Assembly (NCBI RefSeq): GCF_014844075.1
Contig: NZ_CP062165.1
Coordinates: 2,914,001 to 2,978,000 of the forward strand
From: Paenibacillus sp. JNUCC-31
Lineage (GTDB): Bacteria > Bacillota > Bacilli > Paenibacillales > Paenibacillaceae
Length of the DNA stretch: 64,000 bases
Direction of reading: 5' to 3'
Position numbers and translations under genes: made by a program. Shown piece after piece: positions 57,767-64,000 of the stretch. The notes beneath the pieces were generated by a model. That model was given only the letters and a program-made list of their open reading frames with translations. It searched no databases and was not told where the DNA came from. Each line of letters starts with the position of its first letter. Positions within the stretch are counted from its first letter, which is position 1.

Positions 57767-58960
57767 TCATCCCTCGTCCTTCTGTTGTTTCCACGCTTCA
57801 AACTCATTCCGTACCTGCTCCAATGCTGCCTTGTCTGCATACAAATCGAACGCTGTAAGTGCGAGTGCCTTCGCCGCACGATTCAGCTCAATCATGCCCT
57901 CTTCTGCTCCGGCAAGCCGGGCAAATTCAGGGGTATGTGTTGTCGCTTCACCTAACCGAATATACGGATGGATCGCGGCTGTAACTTGGCTTACGTTTCC
58001 GATATCCGAGGAACCAACACCGCCTGTTTGCGGTGGATCATGCACTTCAATGCCCATATCCTCCAGGTTCTGCCGGAACAGACCCGCCAGAGCCTTGTTG
58101 TTATTCCGCTCGGCATAGATGAGGCCTTCCGTAATATCTACCGTAGCCCCAACACCTTCCGCAGCATGGCGTACGACGCGGTATACTTTGTCCATGACCA
58201 CCTTCAGTTCCTCGACTGTCTTGGCCCGGATGATGTATACCGCTTCAGCCAGTTCAGGCACCACGTTGGGCGCATCTCCGCCTTTGGTGATGATTCCGTT
58301 CACCCGAACGTCATCCTTCAAATATGGACGCAGCGAGTTAATCCCCGCATACGCGTTGACCAAGGCATCGAGTGCACTAATGCCTTTCTCGGGAGACGAG
58401 GCAGCATGAGCCTGTCTGCCGTGGAACGTAAAGGTCGCGTCCACACAAGCCAGCGCACCTCTCAGCACCATCGTTTTTTGCTGCGGGTGACACATCATAA
58501 CGGCATCGATCTCATTGAATACGCCATCGTTTACCATAATGATTTTACCGCCACCCTCTTCTTCAGCCGGTGTGCCAAGAACGATGATCCGTCCTGGAAG
58601 ATCAGGGCAAGCTTCCTTGAGTACCAGTGCTGCACCAACAGCAGCGGTTCCGATCAGATTGTGTCCGCAGGCATGTCCAATGCGGGGCAGTGCATCATAT
58701 TCAGCGAGTAGTGCAATCGTAGGTCCTCCAGGCTGGCCTTCCCATACGGCACGAAACGAGGTGTCGAGGCCGGAAATGCCCTTTTCCACCTGAAATCCGG
58801 CGGCTTCCAACGGTTCGGTTAACCATTGTTGTGCTTGAACTTCCTGAAAACTAAGCTCAGGGTTAGCGTGAATGCGCAGGGATAATTCCCGCAAGTCGGG
58901 GTCCAGCCGATCTACGGTTTCTTTGATCTTTTGCTTCATATGAGCAGGGTCAGTATACAT
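57767..58960 (-). CDS. M20 family amidohydrolase (AbgB/hippurate hydrolase type)
   Basis: A 397-residue zinc or manganese amidase. Metal ligands and catalytic residues appear in HACGHNLIGTAAVG, LGTPAEEEGGGK and VMMCHPQQKT, and the lid domain has FHGRQAHAASSPEKGISALDALV; NVVPELAEAVYIIRA is typical of the AbgB/IAA-amino-acid hydrolase group. It would hydrolyse an amide bond of an acyl amino acid or a small peptide. The start at 58960 (MYTDPAHMKQ) follows AAAGGCGG; the upstream ATG has no site. It forms an operon with the YfcC transporter. Confidence 0.88.
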   Translation of the reverse strand: MYTDPAHMKQKIKETVDRLDPDLRELSLRIHANPELSFQEVQAQQWLTEPLEAAGFQVEKGISGLDTSFRAVWEGQPGGPTIALLAEYDALPRIGHACGHNLIGTAAVGAALVLKEACPDLPGRIIVLGTPAEEEGGGKIIMVNDGVFNEIDAVMMCHPQQKTMVLRGALACVDATFTFHGRQAHAASSPEKGISALDALVNAYAGINSLRPYLKDDVRVNGIITKGGDAPNVVPELAEAVYIIRAKTVEELKVVMDKVYRVVRHAAEGVGATVDITEGLIYAERNNNKALAGLFRQNLEDMGIEVHDPPQTGGVGSSDIGNVSQVTAAIHPYIRLGEATTHTPEFARLAGAEEGMIELNRAAKALALTAFDLYADKAALEQVRNEFEAWKQQKDEG

Positions 58961-59332
58961 ATTTTTGCCGCCTTTCTCCAAACACAGCATTTCTATATTC
59001 AATTTAATCGAATAAATATACAATCAGATTGGATATATTGTATGTGTGACCAAGCCATAAGTAAATTCAAAAAAATTAAGGAATAGCCCATAAAAAATTT
59101 TATGGGCTCGTTTGGTATTTACATATGGATATCATGAGATGTCAGCATATTACTGGTTCATTTATACTTTTATCAAGACAGCGTCAATATACATTTTGAT
59201 CTTATGTACATCCTTTGAATGGATAATCCTTATGAAAAGGATACCGCCCAATAGCCATAAAATACTCTTGTTGGCAAGAAAACAGCGGATAATTATGCAT
59301 AAAGCAATGCATCTAGTCCACTGCGTCTGTAT
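58961..59332. other. Intergenic region with perfect hairpin
   Basis: 372 bp without a supported gene. At 59085-59108 a perfect 11-bp stem (AGCCCATAAAA and its complement) with a 2-base loop is followed on the minus strand by an AT-rich tail with a TTTTTTT run. It may end the LysR transcript, or act as a leader hairpin for the amidohydrolase gene 125 bp further on. Confidence 0.5.
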
Positions 59333-60241
59333 CTAGCCTCTACCCACAACATGCTGTGTTCCTGCCGTTTTCATCAAATCAACAAAGCGCCCCACCGTTG
59401 CCTGTTGCAGCACACTCTCCTTATAGACAAGCCACGTATTCCGCCTTACTCCCTGTCCATTCTGTCGGATCAGTTCCTGCTGATGGAGGCCATCCGAAGC
59501 AGATACAAAGATACCCGGAATAATCGCATAGCCCAGGCCATACCGCACCATTTCCTTACAGGTCTCATAGCTGTCCACACGCATCGCTACGGTTGGTGAA
59601 CGTTCAAAACGCTCATACCACCAGGCAGCTACTCCCTCCCGGAAGGGGCTTACGGGCGAACCACCCGCTTTCGTCAAAGGCTCCTGAAATGCAATTTGCG
59701 GATGATTCGGAAGTTGATCCAGGTCAATGGGTTCACGGGATACAATGCAGACCGGCTCATCGTGAAGCAGATGTTTCCCCTCATACCATGGATGCTCACC
59801 CCGTATGACACCCACCTGAATTTCATCCCGCATCAACAGCTCCATAACCTCTACGCTCAGAGCACAGGTCACAGCAAACTGAACCTCTGGGTACAGCTCC
59901 TTGAACTGTTTTAACAACGGAGGAAGCTTGTACAACGAATAATGATTGGCAATCCCAAGGCGCAATGTTCCCTTAACTTCATTACGAATGTTCGACAGCT
60001 GTTCCTTGACTTGATTGAGTTCATTCAACATTTTACGGGCATACATTGCCAGATGCTCTCCCTCAGTAGTGAATCTGGCACCCTTTAACGTTTTATCGAT
60101 CAGCGGTACGCCAAATTCCTTCTCCAATTGCTGCAAACGGTATGTCAAAGCCGGCTGGGTCATAAACATGCGCTCCGCAGCCTTGGTCAGACTGCTTTCC
60201 TCGGAAACGCTCAGCAGCAAACGGCAGTCCTTTTCATCCAT
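59333..60241 (-). CDS. LysR-family regulator of the amidohydrolase locus
   Basis: A 302-residue LysR regulator. The helix-turn-helix is SSLTKAAERMFMTQPALTYRLQQLEKEFGVPL, followed by the linker helix and an effector-binding core starting LRLGIANHYSLYKLPPLLKQF. I start at 60241 (MDEKDCR), 9 bp after AAAGGGG; 60247 is an alternative ATG with poor spacing. It is 372 bp upstream of the M20/YfcC genes on the same strand and is their most likely regulator. Confidence 0.9.
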   Translation of the reverse strand: MDEKDCRLLLSVSEESSLTKAAERMFMTQPALTYRLQQLEKEFGVPLIDKTLKGARFTTEGEHLAMYARKMLNELNQVKEQLSNIRNEVKGTLRLGIANHYSLYKLPPLLKQFKELYPEVQFAVTCALSVEVMELLMRDEIQVGVIRGEHPWYEGKHLLHDEPVCIVSREPIDLDQLPNHPQIAFQEPLTKAGGSPVSPFREGVAAWWYERFERSPTVAMRVDSYETCKEMVRYGLGYAIIPGIFVSASDGLHQQELIRQNGQGVRRNTWLVYKESVLQQATVGRFVDLMKTAGTQHVVGRG

Positions 60242-60304
60242 GATCATGTTCCCCTTTCACTTCTCGTCTCTTCAGTATAACCCAGAAAACCTGCGTTAAA
60301 GGTA

Positions 60305-60335
60305 CAGAAAAAGCCCAACTCGATATGAGTCGGGC
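60305..60335 (-). terminator. Terminator after the two-component operon
   Basis: On the minus strand GCCCGACTCA pairs with CGAGTTGGGC (mismatches in the inner part), followed by TTTTT. It lies 55 bp after the lipoprotein stop. Confidence 0.7.
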
Positions 60336-60388
60336 CCACCCTGCTGATTTACTTCTTCTTTCTCTTCTTATACTTCTTCGATGACGAT

Positions 60389-61495
60389 TTACTGCGAGAT
60401 TGTAATAACCGAAGTTACGAAATGATACGATTCATTTTCCTGCACGGACTGTGACAACAAAATCCGGTTACCTTCCGGACTCCAGCTCAGCGGATCGGAG
60501 GCGTTATCCATATCGGCCGAGATCTGGAACTGCTCCGCAGATTCCGTATTGGAGACAAAAAGTCCCTTCTCATCGTCACGTTCCGAATTAATGGTATAGG
60601 CGATTTTGGAATCGTCACCAGACCAGCTTGTTCCGAAGATTTGCGTGCCTCTGGCAAGCGTTGCTTTTTCATTTCCTTCCAGATCGGTCAGCACCAGGGC
60701 CCGTTTGGTATCAGCTGTTTTTTTCACAATCGCCAGTCTCGAACCATCATTGGACGGAATCACCCACTCTACACTTTTTAGCACCTGCTTCACCTCGCCG
60801 GTCTTCGTACTGTAAGCATTCAGCTGCCCGTCCGTACCTGTGATGTAGTAGATTACATCGCCAGAAACGCTGACGCTGCTTACATTGAAGTTACCCGTCT
60901 TGACCAGCACTTTGGTCGTTCCATCCACACTCGCTGATACGATATCCCCTTTCATATTCGGGAAGACAACATGTTTCTCGTCCAGCCAAGCCCCTTCAAA
61001 GACGAAACCGTCGTCCTTGCCAGCAGGAGCTACTTCCCCGTTGTGCAGGTTCAGAATAAAGCCTTTGCCTGTTGATTCCTCTGGTTCTCTGTAGAAAATA
61101 TACTGACTATCCGGCGACACGAGTGGAGAGCCCAGACTCACTTCACTTTCCTTCACAGGTGTATCTGTGCCCTTCGTCAGATCATACATGTATAAGTTAT
61201 GCGGATAACGCTTCACACCCTCAACCGTGACAGGCTTCATGGACATGTTCTCTTTATCCGACAAAATCCAGTCATTGCTCAACCATGCTACCCCGCGCAT
61301 ATTCGGCAGTTTATCGATTTTCTCCAGCTTAAAGCTCTGGTACACCGACGTATTGGTGTTATCCTTTACCGTAATATCCGTACCGGTTTTTCCGTTCTGT
61401 GTATCGCCCCCTGGTTCCGTTGTTCCCCCGCATGCTGTTGCCGATAATAGGACGATTGCCCCGAACGTACCCAAAACCGCCTGTTTCCAATTCAT
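60389..61495 (-). CDS. Beta-propeller (TolB/WD40-like) lipoprotein
   Basis: A 368-residue lipoprotein. The signal is followed by lipobox SATAC, then a Gly/Thr-rich linker. The body has repeating blade-like units (GVAWLSNDWILSDKEN, LGSPLVSPDSQYIFYREPEE, GAWLDEKHVVFPNMKGD, ASDPLSWSPEGNRILLSQ) as in TolB-type propellers. The start at 61495 gives a 6-bp spacing from GGGGGG; 61498 is equally plausible. It is directly downstream of a response regulator and histidine kinase, so it may sense or report an envelope signal to that kinase. A signalling or secreted propeller function is inferred only. Confidence 0.78.
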   Translation of the reverse strand: MNWKQAVLGTFGAIVLLSATACGGTTEPGGDTQNGKTGTDITVKDNTNTSVYQSFKLEKIDKLPNMRGVAWLSNDWILSDKENMSMKPVTVEGVKRYPHNLYMYDLTKGTDTPVKESEVSLGSPLVSPDSQYIFYREPEESTGKGFILNLHNGEVAPAGKDDGFVFEGAWLDEKHVVFPNMKGDIVSASVDGTTKVLVKTGNFNVSSVSVSGDVIYYITGTDGQLNAYSTKTGEVKQVLKSVEWVIPSNDGSRLAIVKKTADTKRALVLTDLEGNEKATLARGTQIFGTSWSGDDSKIAYTINSERDDEKGLFVSNTESAEQFQISADMDNASDPLSWSPEGNRILLSQSVQENESYHFVTSVITISQ

Positions 61496-61553
61496 CATGG
61501 TCCCCCCTGATTGCTTTCTATAGACCAAGCATACCCATCGCATACTTCCAAAG

Positions 61554-63059
61554 TTATTCAGACTTGTTTCCAACTTGTAAACTCAAATCAGCCAGAGGGA
61601 AAATCAGCTGGAACGTTGTTCCTTCCACATGATTCCTCTCATTAAGCAACAGTGTAATCGTACCGCCTTGTTTCTCTACAAATTGCTTGACGAGCGATAG
61701 CCCCAGCCCGGTTCCCCCGGTTTTTCTGGCCCTGTCTTTGTTAACGGTGTAAAAAGGTTCAAAAATCTTCTCCTGTGCTTCTGCCGGAATCGGCGTACCC
61801 GAGTTGAAGATGCAAATGACTGCTTGACACTCCTGCCTTCGCAGTTCATTGCTAACCCGGATGACACCTCCCGGCACGTTATATTTAATGGCATTATCCA
61901 GCATATTGATGAAAATATGCATCAGGCTCTCGCGATCACTGCGGATCACCGCAGGCTGCAGATTCAGTTCCATGTTCAGCGCAAACTTCTCAGCCTTTCC
62001 TCGCATTCGGCCACAGGCATCCTCCAGCAGGGCTCGTACCTCGACATCCTCCGCCTGATTCTCGAAATCATATTTCTCCAGGGCAGACAAATGCAGTACC
62101 TTCTCAACCATCTCGTACAGCCGCTCGGTTTCCTTGCCGATATTGCTCGTGGCATCATCGAGCAATTGGGGATCATCCTTATACATGTCCAGCAGCTCCA
62201 CATATGCCTTAATGGACGTAAGCGGCGTCTTAAACTCATGGCTGATGTTGCCAATATATTGTTTCTGCTGCTGCTCCAGGGCCTGAAGCTTCTCGATGGC
62301 GAGTTGGAGCTTCTTCTGTTCCGCATGCATGGCTTCAATATTGTGCTGAATGGATGTGCTCATATAATAAATGCCCTGTCCCAGCTCACCCAATTCATCC
62401 TTGCTTCTCACAGGTGATTCGGTAATATAATGCCCTTCACGGATGGAATCAGCCGACTGCTTCAAGCGGGTTATGGCAACAGCAAAACGGTTGTAAAAGA
62501 GATATCCCAGAATGAAGCTTAGTCCAACAACTGCAATCCCCGCCCACATAAACAACTGAAGGATACGGGCATAGAATTCATGATAGCTCTGAACCGGGTA
62601 CTGCATTCGTACAACACCCATCTGTCCATCCGGCCCATCCAGCGGTGCCATATATAGCAGGGTATCTCCCTGTTCGTGGTAAGCAATTTTATTTTGCAGC
62701 GCATAGTTGAGCGTATTCTGAATATCTGCACTTTCTTCAGACGTGATTGAGGAGCCGACCTGCCGCCCGTTCATATCATAAAGCGCAATGGGCAGACCTG
62801 TAGAGCTCGCAAGCTCCTGAGCCAGCCGGCGGCCATTTTGCTGTAAAAAAACCTCCTGCTCCAGACGAACAGCTTCGGTATAGTAAGACTGCCGTACATT
62901 CAGATTGACTAGACGGGTCTGCTGGGACAGAATGGTCTCAATCTGCGTCTGCTGGTTGCGCTCAATACCGCGCAGTACAAGGGAACTGAGCACTACGACG
63001 GTCAGAATCAGTAATGCGGCCAGAAAAACGCTGAACTTCAGCTTGATGCTGACTCTCAT
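61554..63059 (-). CDS. Sensor histidine kinase
   Basis: A 501-residue membrane kinase. Two transmembrane helices (about residues 10-30 and 167-189) flank an extracellular domain with a signature close to double-Cache sensors (NVRQSYYTEAVRLEQEVFLQQNGRRLAQELAS). A HAMP domain and the dimerisation helix with phospho-acceptor H274 (NISHEFKTPLTSIK) follow, then an HATPase with N box (IFINMLDNAIKYN), G1 (IFNSGTPI) and G2 (KTGGTGLGLSLVK). It starts inside the stop of the response-regulator gene (ATGA), so both are coupled. The signal is unknown. Confidence 0.93.
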   Translation of the reverse strand: MRVSIKLKFSVFLAALLILTVVVLSSLVLRGIERNQQTQIETILSQQTRLVNLNVRQSYYTEAVRLEQEVFLQQNGRRLAQELASSTGLPIALYDMNGRQVGSSITSEESADIQNTLNYALQNKIAYHEQGDTLLYMAPLDGPDGQMGVVRMQYPVQSYHEFYARILQLFMWAGIAVVGLSFILGYLFYNRFAVAITRLKQSADSIREGHYITESPVRSKDELGELGQGIYYMSTSIQHNIEAMHAEQKKLQLAIEKLQALEQQQKQYIGNISHEFKTPLTSIKAYVELLDMYKDDPQLLDDATSNIGKETERLYEMVEKVLHLSALEKYDFENQAEDVEVRALLEDACGRMRGKAEKFALNMELNLQPAVIRSDRESLMHIFINMLDNAIKYNVPGGVIRVSNELRRQECQAVICIFNSGTPIPAEAQEKIFEPFYTVNKDRARKTGGTGLGLSLVKQFVEKQGGTITLLLNERNHVEGTTFQLIFPLADLSLQVGNKSE

Positions 63060-63766
63060 ACCGAGCCGCCCGGTTCAGGGGCTGACGCCTTGTATCCAAT
63101 TCCGTATACCGTCTGCAATTTTTGCTGATCGGTATCGCCAATTTTTTTACGAAGCCGCTGAATATGAATATCCACCGTACGTGTTCCCCCCGCATATTCC
63201 ATGCCCCACACCCGGTCCAACAGATCATCCCGCGTGTATACCCGCTCCGGATTGGACATGAGGATGGTGAGCAGATCGAATTCCTTTGGCGTCAGATCCA
63301 GCTTCTCCTCATTCACCGTCACGGTGCGGTGAGCGATATGGATGCGTATTGTTCCATTAACAATAGCCTGATTATTGGAATCTTTAGATGGTGGGCTGCT
63401 TTTCTCCACACGCCGCATTAACGCCTTTACCCGGGCGAGCAGTTCTCGGATCTCAAACGGTTTGGTCATGTAATCATCCGCGCCCATTTCCAGGCCGACG
63501 ATTTTGTCCACGATATCATTTTTGACGGTCAGCAAAATAATGCCGATATCCTCCCGGTCCTCCAGCCTGCGGCATACGCCATATCCGTCCAGTTTGGGCA
63601 TCATGACGTCCAGAATCATGACCTGCGGGTGGAATGACGCCACCTTGACTAGCGCTTCCTCGCCGTCATTTGCTGTTTCTACTTCATATCCTTCGCGCCG
63701 CAGCGCGTAAGCAATAGCACTGACGATGCTTGACTCGTCATCCACGACCAGCACTTTTTTATTCAT
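63056..63766 (-). CDS. OmpR/PhoB-family response regulator
   Basis: A 236-residue response regulator. The receiver has VLVVDDE, phospho-acceptor D53 in MILDVMMP and the conserved Lys in YMTKPFEIREL. The output domain is a winged helix of the OmpR type (LTPKEFDLLTILMSNPERVYTRDDLLDRVWG, TRTVDIHIQRLRKKIG, TVYGIGYKA). I start at 63766 (MNKKVLVVDD), 9 bp after AGAGG; 63775 overlaps the ribosome binding site. It is cognate to the kinase that overlaps it by 4 bp. Confidence 0.95.
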   Translation of the reverse strand: MNKKVLVVDDESSIVSAIAYALRREGYEVETANDGEEALVKVASFHPQVMILDVMMPKLDGYGVCRRLEDREDIGIILLTVKNDIVDKIVGLEMGADDYMTKPFEIRELLARVKALMRRVEKSSPPSKDSNNQAIVNGTIRIHIAHRTVTVNEEKLDLTPKEFDLLTILMSNPERVYTRDDLLDRVWGMEYAGGTRTVDIHIQRLRKKIGDTDQQKLQTVYGIGYKASAPEPGGSV

Positions 63767-64000
63767 CGAGTTCATCCTCTTTATCTATGTCATCAAACGC
63801 TTCCTGCATCTATGTTAACAAGGAGTGACGGATTCGCCAACATCATCAATATGTAAAATATTTGATTATAAGAATATATATTTATTATAATTATAATATT
63901 GTATTAGATGTAGAATAAATACTTCGATACCCTATTTTATTTTTTTGAAATAATTATATTAAATTTTATATAAATTCATAATTTGGAATTATATTCTTTA
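63767..64000. other. AT-rich window end
   Basis: 234 bp, very AT-rich from 63850 on with long A/T runs. It would hold the promoter of the response-regulator operon. No gene, repeat or clear promoter was recognised. Confidence 0.5.

Overview
The window looks like a chromosomal segment of a Paenibacillus-type soil Bacillota. The evidence is roughly balanced GC, strong GGAGG-type ribosome binding sites with frequent GTG and TTG starts, many CUT1-type sugar ABC transporters without their own ATPase, a Bacillus-type cydABDC operon, a GlpP-controlled glycerol operon, an AbrB-like regulator and a large SLH-domain surface protein. Genus assignment is inference from gene content, not from a marker gene. 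No rRNA, tRNA, CRISPR array, prophage or intact transposon was seen.

Layout. 1-7.2 kb: the end of a sugar permease, a LacZ-type beta-galactosidase, an SDR dehydrogenase and a divergent GcvPA/GcvPB-like pair, all on the plus strand and closed by a perfect palindromic terminator. 7.3-9.5 kb: a LysR regulator divergent from a CidA/CidB (LrgAB) pair. 9.6-11.5 kb: an AbrB-zinc-HTH protein and an unusual fusion of a cyclic-nucleotide-binding domain to an AlkC/AlkD-like HEAT domain. 11.6-12.7 kb: divergent DoxX and HxlR genes. 12.8-19.0 kb (minus): a Gfo/Idh/MocA oxidoreductase, glpD behind a promoter and leader attenuator, glpK, glpP and ribA. 19.1-19.6 kb: a short dispersed repeat and a TnpB remnant. 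19.8-24.6 kb: a sugar ABC transporter with gluconokinase. 24.7-28 kb: a nested palindromic repeat, an ArsR-controlled SnoaL-like gene, an unknown protein and a TagO/WecA-like transferase. 28.2-32.9 kb: a sugar ABC transporter divergent from its LacI regulator, with a clear operator. 33-39.3 kb: cydA-cydB-cydD-cydC, with two TGTGA-N6-TCACA-type sites upstream. 39.7-41.7 kb: a glycosyltransferase, a broken glycosyltransferase and a methyltransferase. 41.8-44.4 kb: an MFS exporter and a winged-helix regulator. 44.6-47.4 kb: an ABC transporter of the ABC_sub_bind class. 47.8-49.3 kb: a TetR gene with an APH-like kinase. 49.4-52.1 kb: an Rpn-like nuclease, a SufR-like Cys-rich regulator and trhO. 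52.6-56.2 kb: a giant secreted protein with three tail-collar modules, five InlB repeats and three SLH domains. 56.3-60.2 kb: a YfcC transporter, an M20 amidohydrolase and a LysR regulator. 60.4-63.8 kb: a response regulator, a histidine kinase and a beta-propeller lipoprotein. The last 230 bp are AT-rich and empty.

How the genes fit together. Much of the window is carbon scavenging: three sugar ABC systems, beta-galactosidase, gluconokinase, glycerol kinase with glycerol-3-phosphate dehydrogenase, and the Cid/Lrg pair whose relatives respond to overflow metabolites. The cyd operon gives low-oxygen respiration. Many local regulators have an operator visible as a dyad in the adjacent intergenic region (LacI, TetR, ArsR, HxlR), and glpD has a promoter plus an attenuator just before its start.

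The best candidates for something new are the GcvP-like pair in a sugar operon without gcvT or gcvH, the cNMP-AlkC fusion, the tail-collar/InlB/SLH protein, the dispersed element of about 115 bp found upstream of ribA and trhO, and the 195-bp four-arm palindrome. None could be checked against a database here.
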